64,000 bases of DNA from the NCBI GenBank assembly GCA_002373675.1, contig DFLF01000008.1, positions 149,423 through 213,422 of the forward strand, given 5' to 3'. Below are positions 6,634-15,722 of this stretch, in pieces; positions within the stretch are counted from its first letter, which is position 1, and every line of letters begins with the position of its first letter. The notes beneath the pieces are model-generated. The model saw only the letters and a list, made by a program, of their open reading frames with translations, had not been told where the DNA came from and did no database searches. The translations under genes and the position numbers were made by a program. This DNA comes from Pseudobutyrivibrio sp. UBA3626 (GTDB lineage: Bacteria; Bacillota; Clostridia; Lachnospirales; Lachnospiraceae).

Positions 6634-8277
6634 ATGGTTATAACAGAATTCCTGGAACGAAATGCTCGCTACAATCCCTCAGGCGAAGCTCTTGTGGAAA
6701 TCAATCCAACTGAAGAAAGAGACAACGCTCAGACATGGCGTGAAGCAAGCCTTATAGAGCTTGCACTTCCTGATATGCCTTATCGACGCTCCATGACATG
6801 GCGTAGGTTCGATCGTATGGCTAACAGAATAGGTAATTTTCTTCTCACACGAAATGTTAAGAGAGGAACAAAAGTAGGAATACTTATGATGAACTGCATA
6901 GAGTGGCTTCCTATATATTTTGGTATACTCAAAGCAGGATGTGTTGTAGTTCCTCTTAATTTCAGATATGCAAGTGATGAGATACAGTATTGCTGTGACT
7001 TGGCTGATATTGAGATACTTATATTTGGTCCTGAATTCATTGAGAGAATGGATTCTGTTCATGATTCTTTGGAAAAGACATATCTTAAGCTATATGTGGG
7101 ATTTAAAGACAAGTGCCCTGATTATGCTGAGGATCTTACTGAATTATCCAGATTTGCTTCAAGCGGTAATCTGCCAATTGAACTACATGAAGATGATGTT
7201 GCGGCAATTTATTTCTCTTCCGGTACAACAGGTTTTCCCAAAGCTATTCTTCATAGGCATAGTGCGCTTGTGGCATCCTGTGAGACAGAGGCTAATCATC
7301 ATGGTCAGACAGCAGATGATGTGTTCCTGTGTATACCTCCTTTGTATCATACGGGTGCAAAGATGCATTGGTTTGGCTCATTAATTACTTGTTCTAAAGC
7401 TGTAATTCTTAAGGGTGTAAAGCCGGAGTGGATTCTTAGAACTGTAACAGAAGAAAAATGCACAATCGTATGGTTACTTGTTCCATGGGCTCAGGATATA
7501 TTAGACGCTATTGATGATGGAAGAATTGACTTAAAGCACTATCTTACAGATCAATGGAGACTTATGCATATAGGAGCACAGCCTGTTCCACCAAGTCTTA
7601 TCAAGAGATGGAAAAAGCATTTTCCTAATCATAAGTATGATACGAATTACGGCTTGTCAGAATCACTTGGCCCTGGATGTGTACATCTTGGAGTGGACAA
7701 TATTGACAAAGTCGGTGCTATTGGAAAGCCGGGTTATCACTGGGAGGCTAAGATTGTAAGTGAAGATGGAACTGAAGTTGAGAAAGGTGAAGTCGGAGAA
7801 CTTGCTGTAAAAGGACCAGGGGTTATGCTTGGTTATTATAAGAATAAAGAAGCTACTGATGAAATCCTAAAAGGAGACTGGCTGTGGACAGGTGACATGG
7901 CAAAAGAAGATGAAGATGGTTTCATATATTTAGTTGATAGAAAGAAGGATGTTATTATTTCTGGTGGAGAGAATATATATCCGGTTCAGATAGAGGATTT
8001 CCTTCGTGCTAATGATAAGATTAAGGATGTGGCTGTTATCGGACTGCCTGATGCGAGACTTGGAGAGATATCGGCTGCAATTATTGAACTTAAGCCTAAT
8101 GTGGATGCAAGTGAGGAAGAGATTAATGAATTCTGCATGGAACTTCCAAGATATAAGAGGCCTCGTAAGATTATCTTTGCTGATATTCCGAGGAATCCTA
8201 CAGGCAAGATAGAAAAGCCGGTGCTTCGCGAGAGGTATTGTGATATGCCACTTGTTGAAGCGCAGATTAGAAGTTAG
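6634..8277 (+). CDS. AMP-dependent acyl-CoA synthetase/ligase
   Basis: It is a class I adenylate-forming enzyme that should activate a carboxylic acid with ATP and transfer it to CoA. In the 547 residues the P-loop-like motif YFSSGTTGFPKAILH (near 191-205), the YGLSESLGPG motif, the WLWTGDMAKEDEDGF hinge region, GGENIYPVQIEDFL, and the C-terminal catalytic lysine context NPTGKIEK are all present, so it should be active. It resembles medium-chain or aryl-acid CoA ligases. The AGAGGTG site lies before ATG 6634. It lies 26 bp after thrS and upstream of iorAB-paaK, which hints at an organic or aryl acid substrate, but the substrate cannot be read from the sequence. Confidence 0.85.
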   Translation: MVITEFLERNARYNPSGEALVEINPTEERDNAQTWREASLIELALPDMPYRRSMTWRRFDRMANRIGNFLLTRNVKRGTKVGILMMNCIEWLPIYFGILKAGCVVVPLNFRYASDEIQYCCDLADIEILIFGPEFIERMDSVHDSLEKTYLKLYVGFKDKCPDYAEDLTELSRFASSGNLPIELHEDDVAAIYFSSGTTGFPKAILHRHSALVASCETEANHHGQTADDVFLCIPPLYHTGAKMHWFGSLITCSKAVILKGVKPEWILRTVTEEKCTIVWLLVPWAQDILDAIDDGRIDLKHYLTDQWRLMHIGAQPVPPSLIKRWKKHFPNHKYDTNYGLSESLGPGCVHLGVDNIDKVGAIGKPGYHWEAKIVSEDGTEVEKGEVGELAVKGPGVMLGYYKNKEATDEILKGDWLWTGDMAKEDEDGFIYLVDRKKDVIISGGENIYPVQIEDFLRANDKIKDVAVIGLPDARLGEISAAIIELKPNVDASEEEINEFCMELPRYKRPRKIIFADIPRNPTGKIEKPVLRERYCDMPLVEAQIRS

Positions 8278-8303
8278 ATACTTATAGGGAAAAATAATAT
8301 ATG

Positions 8304-8530
8304 TACTATCCGTCTGCTATATATTTATAGCTGATAGTTCTTCGCTAAGAATATGTAAGTAATTGATATTTATTGTCCTGAACACATATGACGGTAACCG
8401 GTGTTCAATTCGGCTCAGCCGATGAACACCTATTTTCGCCATCCCTGGCGAAAATTTCCCTCAATTAATCAATTACTAACATATTCTAAGCTCGTCCTAA
8501 GGCTAATAAATATATAGCAGACGGATAGTA
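8304..8530. repeat. Long hairpin element A (MITE-like or structured RNA)
   Basis: A perfect 24-bp inverted repeat, left arm from 8304 (TACTATCCGTCTGC...) and right arm 8507-8530, bounds a 227-bp imperfect palindrome. Inside are GGTGTTCA/TGAACACC and TTTTCGCCA/TGGCGAAAA hairpins and a GGTAACCGG. It shares long blocks with element B in inverted orientation, including 26 identical bases starting GCTGATAGTTCTTCGC. No open reading frame of interest is present. With element B it fills most of the 598-bp gap 8278-8875. Confidence 0.85.
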
Positions 8531-8569
8531 CTATATAGTATTATTCGCTAATAGAATTGATTTAATCAG

Positions 8570-8844
8570 GCGCTTTCAATAATAAATATACATTAATGCC
8601 TTAGTTCAAGCTTAGAATATGCTAATGATTAATTCAACCAAGAAAATTTTCGACAAGGATGTCGAAAATAGGGAGCACTGAGCCCGGATGGCGAATTGCG
8701 ACCGGTTTCTGTCATATGTCGTAAGGAGGGACCCGCTTGCGGGAGGATTCCTTACGATCAAAGCTCAAGACATTAGATATTAATCATTTGCATATTCTTA
8801 GCGAAGAACTATCAGCATAAATGTATATTTATTATAGAAAGTGC
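8570..8844. repeat. Long hairpin element B, inverted relative of element A
   Basis: Arms 8570-8599 and 8815-8844 pair at 27 of 30 positions. The interior (read on the minus strand) follows the same order as element A: GCTGATAGTTCTTCGC block, ACATATGAC, AACCGGT, CAATTCG, then a TTTTCG hairpin. The paired bases of that last hairpin differ between A (CCA/TGG) and B (ACA/TGT) while pairing is kept. B also carries an extra hairpin TCGTAAGGA/TCCTTACGA enclosing GGGACCCGC-TTGCGGGAGGA (8719-8757). That extra motif recurs at 41561-41608. The iorA ribosome binding site follows at about 8862. Confidence 0.85.
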
Positions 8845-8875
8845 AAGAATAAAACTTTATTGGAGGAAATAAATT

Positions 8876-10627
8876 ATGTCAAAATGTTTAATGCTGGGAA
8901 ATGAAGCTGCTGCTCGCGGTTTATACGAAGCAGGATGCGAATTCGTATCAAGTTATCCTGGTACACCAAGTACAGAAATAACAGAATTTGCTGCAAAATA
9001 TGATGATATTTATGCAGAGTGGGCACCTAATGAGAAGGTTGCTATGGAGTCTGCTTTTGGAGCAAGTTTCGCTGGTAAAAGATCTTTCTGCGGAATGAAG
9101 CATGTAGGTCTTAATGTTGCTGCAGACCCCCTGTTTACACTTAGCTATACCGGAGTTAATGCAGGACTCATTATTGGCGTTGCAGATGACCCGGGAATGC
9201 ATTCTTCACAGAATGAGCAGGATTCGAGACATTATGCTATTGCATCTAAAGTACCAATGTTAGAACCTTCTGATTCTGCTGAAAGTAAAGAATATACGAA
9301 GATTGCTTTTGAATTATCTGAGAAATTCGATACTCCTGTTATTCTTAAAATGTGTACAAGAGTTGCACATTGTCAGGGGATTGTTGAATTAGAAGATAGA
9401 GATATTGTAGAAGATGTTGAATATGTAAAAGACCCTCAGAAGTATATTATGACTCCTGCAAATGCTATTAAGAAGCATCCGATTGTGGAAGAGAGACTTG
9501 AGAAACTTCGAAAATGGGCTGAAAACAGTGGAATTAACAGAATAGAAGAAGGTACATCTAACGAATATGGTTTTATCACAAGTTCAACATGCTACAATTA
9601 CGTCAAAGAAGTATTTGGTGACAAATACCCTGTCCTAAAAATCGGACTCATTAATCCGCTACCTAACAATACAATTCTTAACTTTGCAAGTAAGGTAAAC
9701 AACCTAGTTGTTGTTGAAGAATTAGATGGAATAATTGAACAGCATTGTAATACACTTGGTCTTAAACCGATTGGTAAAGATAAGTTTACTAATCTGGGAG
9801 AGTTTTCACAGACAATTGTTGCTAATGCATTTGGTATTAAGAAAGAAGTTCCATTTACGTTTAAAGAAGAACTTCCGGCACGTCCTCCTGCATTATGTGC
9901 TGGATGTCCCCATAGAGGAATTTTCTATGTGCTTCATAACAGAGATATTACAGTACATGGTGATATAGGTTGTTATACACTTGGAGCAATGCCTCCACTT
10001 AACGCACTTGATTCTACTGTATGTATGGGTGCAAGTGTATCCGGTCTTCACGGATTTAACAAGGTGGCACCAGAGAGGGCAAATAATACTGTGGCTGTAA
10101 TCGGTGATTCTACATTTATGCATTCCGGAGTAACAGGACTTATTAATATAGCATATAATGAATCTAACTCTACTGTTATTATTCTTGATAATTCCATTAC
10201 GGGTATGACAGGTCATCAGCAGAATCCCACAACAGGTATTAACCTTAAGGGTGACCCTGCCGGCAAGGTGTGTCTTGAAGACTTGTGTAAGAGTATAGGA
10301 ATCAAAAGAGTAAGAGTTATAGATCCATATGATATTAAGAAGAGCGAGCAGGTAATTATTGATGAACTTGATGCTGATGAGCCATCAGTTATTATTTCAA
10401 GAAGACCTTGTGCACTTCTTAAAAATGTTAAGCATCCTGGGCCAATTAAGTGTGATACAGAGAAATGTGTTGGTTGTAAAGCATGTATGAGAATTGGTTG
10501 TCCAGCAATAAGCATGGTTAAGGATAAAGCATTTATTGATGAGACATTATGTGTTGGTTGTGGCGTATGTGGTCAAATGTGTAAGATGGGTGCTTTGCCA
10601 CTTAGAAAGGAGGCTGACAATGACTAA
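8876..10627 (+). CDS. iorA: Indolepyruvate:ferredoxin oxidoreductase, alpha subunit
   Basis: With IorB it oxidatively decarboxylates aryl pyruvates (from Trp, Phe, Tyr transamination) to aryl-acetyl-CoA and reduces ferredoxin, or runs in reverse with reduced ferredoxin. The 583 residues contain the pyrimidine-binding domain (start LMLGNEAAARGLYEAG, then SSYPGTPSTEI), the TPP domain (CAGCPHRGIFYVL and GDIGCYTLG, GDSTFMHSGVTGLIN), and a C-terminal 2[4Fe-4S] ferredoxin-like domain with CVGCKACMRIGCP and CVGCGVCGQMC. All cluster cysteines are present. The start follows TTGGAGGAAATAAATT. It overlaps iorB by 8 bp and is followed by a phenylacetate-CoA ligase. Confidence 0.95.
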   Translation: MSKCLMLGNEAAARGLYEAGCEFVSSYPGTPSTEITEFAAKYDDIYAEWAPNEKVAMESAFGASFAGKRSFCGMKHVGLNVAADPLFTLSYTGVNAGLIIGVADDPGMHSSQNEQDSRHYAIASKVPMLEPSDSAESKEYTKIAFELSEKFDTPVILKMCTRVAHCQGIVELEDRDIVEDVEYVKDPQKYIMTPANAIKKHPIVEERLEKLRKWAENSGINRIEEGTSNEYGFITSSTCYNYVKEVFGDKYPVLKIGLINPLPNNTILNFASKVNNLVVVEELDGIIEQHCNTLGLKPIGKDKFTNLGEFSQTIVANAFGIKKEVPFTFKEELPARPPALCAGCPHRGIFYVLHNRDITVHGDIGCYTLGAMPPLNALDSTVCMGASVSGLHGFNKVAPERANNTVAVIGDSTFMHSGVTGLINIAYNESNSTVIILDNSITGMTGHQQNPTTGINLKGDPAGKVCLEDLCKSIGIKRVRVIDPYDIKKSEQVIIDELDADEPSVIISRRPCALLKNVKHPGPIKCDTEKCVGCKACMRIGCPAISMVKDKAFIDETLCVGCGVCGQMCKMGALPLRKEADND

Positions 10628-11240
10628 AAATATAATGATTGTTGGTGTTGGTGGTCAAGGAACTCTACTTGCCAGCAAGATTCTTGGTAAATTATTCCTT
10701 ACGAAAGATTATGATGTAAAGGTTTCTGAGGTACATGGTATGTCTCAGAGAGGCGGAAGCGTAGTTACATATGTAAGATATGGTGATAAAGTATATTCTC
10801 CAATTGTAGATAAAGGTGAAGCTGATATAATAATATCATTTGAACTTTTAGAAGCAGCACGATGGGTTGAATATCTTAAAAAAGATGGAGTATTAATTAC
10901 TAATACTCAACAGATTAATCCTATGCCTGTTATTACAGGTGTATCAAAATATCCAGAGAATATTAAGAAGAAATTGATGGATATGGGTGTTCAAGTTGAA
11001 GGTTTTGATGCACTTACACTTGCTGAAGAAGTTGGTTCTCCTAAGTGTGTTAATATAGTATTATTAGGACATCTTTCTCATCATTTTGATTTTACAGAAG
11101 AAGAGTGGCATGAAGCAATTAGAAGTTGTGTCAAAGAGAGATTTGTTGATATGAATATAAAGGCATTTGAACTTGGTAGAAAAGCAGGTTATACTGTTCT
11201 TAACCGTATTGGTGATTTTATTTCAAATGTTATATCATAA
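10620..11240 (+). CDS. iorB: Indolepyruvate:ferredoxin oxidoreductase, beta subunit
   Basis: This is the gamma-type domain partner of IorA. The 206-residue protein starts with the Rossmann-like MIVGVGGQGTLLASKIL and contains EVHGMSQRGGSVVTYVRYG, a signature of the family. The start at 10620 is chosen because AAAGGAGG precedes it inside the end of iorA and the family N-terminus begins there; an upstream in-frame ATG at 10536 would add 28 residues read from another frame of iorA. The 8-bp overlap suggests coupled translation and a fixed subunit ratio. Confidence 0.95.
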   Translation: MTKNIMIVGVGGQGTLLASKILGKLFLTKDYDVKVSEVHGMSQRGGSVVTYVRYGDKVYSPIVDKGEADIIISFELLEAARWVEYLKKDGVLITNTQQINPMPVITGVSKYPENIKKKLMDMGVQVEGFDALTLAEEVGSPKCVNIVLLGHLSHHFDFTEEEWHEAIRSCVKERFVDMNIKAFELGRKAGYTVLNRIGDFISNVIS

Positions 11241-11275
11241 GTTATTGTACTAGAATAAAAGGAAAGAAGGTTATT

Positions 11276-12574
11276 ATGGAAAGGTATTTTCAAGAAGAAA
11301 TCGAATGCATGAATCGTGACAAGCTTAAAGAATTACAGAATGAAAGATTTCTTAAGCAGGTACAGAATGTATGGGACAATGTTCCATACTATAAAAAGAA
11401 AATGAAGGATGCAGGCTTGACACCCAGCGATATTAAGAGTTTAGATGACCTTCATAAATTACCATTTTTAACCAAAGATGACTTGAGAGAAACATATCCA
11501 TATGGCCTTTTTGCCAGACCTATTAAAGATTGTGTAAGGATTCATTCCACATCAGGTACTACAGGAAGAAGAGTTGTGGCAGGATATACACAGCACGACA
11601 TCGATTTGTGGAATGATTGTACAGCTCGTGCTCTTGTTGCTGCAGGTGCAACGAAGGATGATGTGGTACAGGTGTGTTATGGTTACGGTCTGTTTACCGG
11701 AGGAGCAGGACTTGACGGTGGAAGTCATAAGGTTGGTTGTCTTACAATTCCTATGTCTTCAGGTAATACGTCAAGACAGCTACAGTTTATGACAGATCTT
11801 GGCTCTACGATTATATGCTGTACTCCAAGCTATGCAGCTTATCTGGCTGAATCTATTCATGAAGCAGGAATAAGAGATAAGATTAAGCTCAAAGCTGGAA
11901 TATTCGGTGCAGAAGCATGGTCTGAGGGTATGAGAGAGACAATAGAAGATATGCTTGGTATTAAGGCACATGATATATATGGTCTTACTGAATTGTCAGG
12001 TCCGGGTGTATCATATGAGTGTAATGCACAAGAGGGAATGCATATTAATGAGGATCACTTTATTGCAGAGATTATCGACCCTGATACATTAGAGCCTCTT
12101 CCAATGGGAAGCAAGGGTGAACTTGTATTTACATCAATTACAAAGGAAGCATTTCCGCTACTTAGATATAGAACCAAAGATATATGTATTCTTAATGATG
12201 AGCCTTGTTCATGTGGTAGAACTCATATAAGAATGAGTAAGCCAATGGGTAGAAGTGATGATATGCTTATTATCAAGGGTGTCAATGTATTCCCGTCACA
12301 GATTGAAAGTGTACTTATCGAAAAGGGATATCAGCCTAATTATCAGATTGTTGTTGACAGAGTTAAGAATTCAGATACTTGTGAAGTTAAGGTTGAGATG
12401 CCTTCAGATAAGTTCACAGGTGAACTTACAAGGCTTAATAGAATGGAAAAGGAATTATCAGACGCAATTAAGAATATGCTAGGTATCAGAGTCAAGGTAC
12501 GCCTTGTTGCACCTCGCTCCATTGAACGAAGCGAAGGTAAGGCAAAGCGTGTCATTGATAATCGTAAGATATAG
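11276..12574 (+). CDS. paaK: Phenylacetate-CoA ligase family protein
   Basis: It activates phenylacetate or a related aryl-acetate to the CoA thioester with ATP; beside IOR it can convert aryl-acetyl-CoA to the acid with ATP gain, or supply CoA ester for reductive carboxylation. Length 432 matches the family. Motifs: IHSTSGTTGRRVV (ATP loop, about residues 89-101), YGLTELSGPGVSYEC, FTSITKEAFPLLRYRTKD, and GRSDDMLIIKGVNVFPSQIE. The C-terminal lysine region is EGKAKRVIDNRK. GGAAAGAAGG precedes ATG 11276. An ACT-domain gene follows 12 bp downstream, an arrangement common in anaerobes. Confidence 0.9.
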   Translation: MERYFQEEIECMNRDKLKELQNERFLKQVQNVWDNVPYYKKKMKDAGLTPSDIKSLDDLHKLPFLTKDDLRETYPYGLFARPIKDCVRIHSTSGTTGRRVVAGYTQHDIDLWNDCTARALVAAGATKDDVVQVCYGYGLFTGGAGLDGGSHKVGCLTIPMSSGNTSRQLQFMTDLGSTIICCTPSYAAYLAESIHEAGIRDKIKLKAGIFGAEAWSEGMRETIEDMLGIKAHDIYGLTELSGPGVSYECNAQEGMHINEDHFIAEIIDPDTLEPLPMGSKGELVFTSITKEAFPLLRYRTKDICILNDEPCSCGRTHIRMSKPMGRSDDMLIIKGVNVFPSQIESVLIEKGYQPNYQIVVDRVKNSDTCEVKVEMPSDKFTGELTRLNRMEKELSDAIKNMLGIRVKVRLVAPRSIERSEGKAKRVIDNRKI

Positions 12575-12586
12575 GAGGTGAATAGT

Positions 12587-13021
12587 ATGAATACAATTAG
12601 TCAAGTTAGTGCCTTTATAGAGAACAGACCTGGAATGCTAAGAGAGATTCTTAGTATCCTTTCAGAAGAAGGAATCAACTTAAGAGCACTTAATGTAGCA
12701 GAGAATGAAGATTATGGAATTCTTAGAATAATTCCTGATAATATTGAGAAGACGATGAAAGTACTCAAGTCAAATGAATATCTTGTATCGGAGATACAGG
12801 TATGTGCAATAGAAGTTCCTGATGAACCGGGCGGGCTTGAGAATCTATTGGGGCTTCTTGCTGCAGATGGAGTCGATATTCAATATATGTATTCTGTATT
12901 TGCTTTCAAAGAAGGAAAAGCTTACATGATAATTAGTGCCAAAGATGTTGTTATTATGTCTCGCTCAATTGAGAAGAATAATATTACAACAGCTGATAAG
13001 GAAACTTTAGGTATTAATTAG
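12587..13021 (+). CDS. Tandem ACT-domain protein
   Basis: The 144 residues contain two ACT folds: ISQVSAFIENRPGMLREILSIL from residue 3 and VCAIEVPDEPGGLENLLGLL from about 70. ACT domains bind amino acids, so the protein is a probable amino-acid sensor for the ior-paaK unit; it has no catalytic domain. ATG 12587 lies 8 bases after AGGAGG (12573-12578); the GTG at 12578 overlaps that site and is rejected. The gene converges with aroA, leaving 13 bp between stop codons; TAATTAG-ATTAA-CTAATTA across the junction could weakly terminate both. Confidence 0.85.
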   Translation: MNTISQVSAFIENRPGMLREILSILSEEGINLRALNVAENEDYGILRIIPDNIEKTMKVLKSNEYLVSEIQVCAIEVPDEPGGLENLLGLLAADGVDIQYMYSVFAFKEGKAYMIISAKDVVIMSRSIEKNNITTADKETLGIN

Positions 13022-13034
13022 CGGTATAATTAGA

Positions 13035-14327
13035 TTAACTAATTATGTCTAGCTTATCGTAGAAGTCAGGGAAGGAGATGGCTACACAATCGCCGTCGTC
13101 AAGTATTACACTTCCTTTACATACAAGATTAGCAATAGCAAAGGCCATAGCAATCCTATGGTCTTTTTTTGTTGTAATTTCCGCTCCGAATAATGGGACA
13201 CCTCCATTAATTACCATGCCATCATCACAGGCTTTGATATTTGCACCCATGGCATCTAGTCCGTTTACAATGGTGTCAATTCTATTAGATTCTTTTACTT
13301 TAAGTTCAGCTGCATCTTTGATTATCGTCTTACCATTAACACAAGTTGCAAGAACTGCAATTACAGGAATCTCATCAATAAGAGTGGGAATTATATCACC
13401 GCCTATTGTAGTGCCGCACATATCAGGAGAGTAGGATACATGGATATCAGCAACATCTTCGTTTGATTGTTTTCTAATGTTTTCTAGTGATATATTACCA
13501 TTCATGTCCTGGATTACTCTTATAATACCAGCACGAGTTGAATTGATATTTACATCTTTGATAAGAATATCGGAGCCTTCGCATATTAGACCAGCAACCA
13601 TATAATAAGCTGCAGAAGATATATCGGAAGGAACCATTACATGTTGCCCTATAAGTCTTGGATTAGGTTTGATTGATACTTCTGTTTTATTATGACATTT
13701 TATATCAGCACCGAAATATTCAAGCATCAGTTCTGAATGATTTCTAGACTGACTAGGCTCAACTACAGTCGTTGGGCAATCTGCATATAGACCTGCAAGT
13801 AGACAAGAGGATTTGACTTGTGCAGAAGCCACTTTAGATTCATAAGTTATTCCCTTAAGGTTTCCACCTTTAATTGTAAATGGAAGATAGCCATCATTAT
13901 TCATGCATAGAAATTTGGCACCCATTTTAGATAAAGGTTCTATAATTCTTTTCATTGGTCTGCCTTTAAGAGAATCATCACCTGTAATAGTTGATTTGAA
14001 TGACTGACCTGCAAGTAATCCAGATATTAAACGTGTAGTTGTGCCACTATTGCCTGCATCAAGAATTCCACTAGGTTCTTTCAGACCATTTAGTCCAACA
14101 CCATTAACACTGACCTTGTTTTTTGATACATTAATATCTACACCCATTTTTCTAAAACAGTTTATTGTTGATATACAATCTTCACCAGTTAAGAAGTTGT
14201 CAATCTCGGTAATTCCATGTGCGATAGAACCAAGCATAATAGCTCTATGAGATATTGATTTATCTCCCGGTACTGTTATTTCACCTTTTAATTCTTTTTG
14301 GATTCCTTCTTTGAGTACTTTTTTCAT
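13035..14327 (-). CDS. aroA: 3-phosphoshikimate 1-carboxyvinyltransferase (EPSP synthase)
   Basis: It joins shikimate-3-phosphate and phosphoenolpyruvate on the route to chorismate. The 430 residues show GDKSISHRAIMLGSIAHG (near 21-38) and LDAGNSGTTTRLISGLLAG (near 89-107), plus KESNRI and DHRIAMAFA near the end, all standard active-site regions. The protein starts MKKVLKEG at ATG 14327 after a weak AAAAAGG site. It lies tail to tail with the ACT gene and downstream of tyrA on the same strand (gap 89 bp), so tyrA-aroA may be one transcript for aromatic amino acid synthesis. Confidence 0.95.
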   Translation of the reverse strand: MKKVLKEGIQKELKGEITVPGDKSISHRAIMLGSIAHGITEIDNFLTGEDCISTINCFRKMGVDINVSKNKVSVNGVGLNGLKEPSGILDAGNSGTTTRLISGLLAGQSFKSTITGDDSLKGRPMKRIIEPLSKMGAKFLCMNNDGYLPFTIKGGNLKGITYESKVASAQVKSSCLLAGLYADCPTTVVEPSQSRNHSELMLEYFGADIKCHNKTEVSIKPNPRLIGQHVMVPSDISSAAYYMVAGLICEGSDILIKDVNINSTRAGIIRVIQDMNGNISLENIRKQSNEDVADIHVSYSPDMCGTTIGGDIIPTLIDEIPVIAVLATCVNGKTIIKDAAELKVKESNRIDTIVNGLDAMGANIKACDDGMVINGGVPLFGAEITTKKDHRIAMAFAIANLVCKGSVILDDGDCVAISFPDFYDKLDIIS

Positions 14328-14416
14328 TTTGTGTTACCTTTTTAATTGTGTATTTTGAATGTATATTTTAAATGTATATTTATATATTCTGTATTCAATC
14401 TTGGCGTATTTACGCA

Positions 14417-15505
14417 TTAAGAATAGATACTGTATTTATTTGCCCTTAATACGTTAATTGCCTTAAACATTGAAAATTCATCATACATTTCAATTCTAAG
14501 AGCACCTTCCTGGTATTCTCTGTTATTAATAATTCCAATGTTTTTAATATTAAGATTTTCATTTGCAAGAATAGTTGCAATTCTGGCAATAACTCCAGTT
14601 TCATCAGCAATATCTACATAGAACTCATATACATTTTCAATAAGGCCTTTACCAGTACTTATTGAATCTCTATATTCCTTGGCTTCTGCGAATAATTCTT
14701 TTATTTCATCGGCATTACCCTTGTTTATTGATTTTTTGAACTTATCAATTTCTAGTAGATATGAATCAAGAAGTTTTAGAATCTTATCTTTATTAGTCAG
14801 ACAAATATTTTGCCACATAGTAGGAGATGAAGAAGCTATTCTTGTAATATCTTTGAATCCGCCAGCAGCAACAGTTTTCATTGTTTTCTTATCACTATCA
14901 TTATTCATAACGAAATTAACAAGACTTGATGCAATAATATGAGGAACATGTGAGATTGATGCAGTTACATAATCATGTTCATCTGGAGTAAGTTCAAGTG
15001 GTAAAGCACCAATGGAACTAATGAATTCTTTAAATGTAGTAATTTTATTCTGGTTTATAATATTATTATTTGTTATTAAATAATATGCATTTTCAAGTAG
15101 CCTGTCATTAGAATTAGAATAACCTGTCTTCTCTGAGCCACACATTGGATGACCGCCAATAAAGTATTCTTCCAGATTATTATCAATTATAGCCTGTTCC
15201 ATTTCGCCTTTTACGGACCCTACATCAGTTATTATTATATCTTCATTTACAAACGCTTTTAACTTAGGAAGATAAGATATATTTATAATAACTGGAGCAC
15301 ATAGGAAGATAATGTCACAGTCTCTTAATTCATCTATTGGGAAAATGTTATTATTATCGATTGTCTTATCCTTATAGGCATTTTCAATTGATTCTTTTGT
15401 ATCATCAAGTGCAACAATACTTATATCTTTGTATTCTCTACGTATGGCGCGTGCTATTGAGCCACCAATTAATCCTAGTCCTATAAAACCAATTTTCTTA
15501 TACAT
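14417..15505 (-). CDS. tyrA: Prephenate dehydrogenase with C-terminal ACT domain
   Basis: It oxidises prephenate to 4-hydroxyphenylpyruvate for tyrosine synthesis. The 362 residues hold an N-terminal NAD-binding fold (IGFIGLGLIGGSIARA, from residue 5), the family motif IGGHPMCGSEKTGY with active-site His, SHVPHIIASSLVNF, and a C-terminal ACT domain (about 285-362) that would sense tyrosine. ATG 15505 is chosen over 15529 because GGAGA is correctly placed and the Rossmann strand begins immediately. It is followed on the same strand by aroA. Confidence 0.93.
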   Translation of the reverse strand: MYKKIGFIGLGLIGGSIARAIRREYKDISIVALDDTKESIENAYKDKTIDNNNIFPIDELRDCDIIFLCAPVIINISYLPKLKAFVNEDIIITDVGSVKGEMEQAIIDNNLEEYFIGGHPMCGSEKTGYSNSNDRLLENAYYLITNNNIINQNKITTFKEFISSIGALPLELTPDEHDYVTASISHVPHIIASSLVNFVMNNDSDKKTMKTVAAGGFKDITRIASSSPTMWQNICLTNKDKILKLLDSYLLEIDKFKKSINKGNADEIKELFAEAKEYRDSISTGKGLIENVYEFYVDIADETGVIARIATILANENLNIKNIGIINNREYQEGALRIEMYDEFSMFKAINVLRANKYSIYS

Positions 15506-15722
15506 AGAAGTCTCCATTCTATATGTCAATAAATTTCAGTCATTAACAATACATATTATAGACTATTTATTAAATAATACAAAGAAAATGAATATTTATT
15601 TTTGTTACACTTTTGTGACAGTTTTATTTCTCTTTTGCGGATATTTGTTTTACAAAACATATTATTATATAGACAAGTCAAGAAGATATGACTAAATAAA
15701 AAGCAAATAGGAGGATGATAAT

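Noticed and set aside
8278..8875. Degenerate insertion sequence
   Set aside because: Terminal inverted repeats exist, but no transposase fragment is detectable in any frame; kept as hairpin elements instead.
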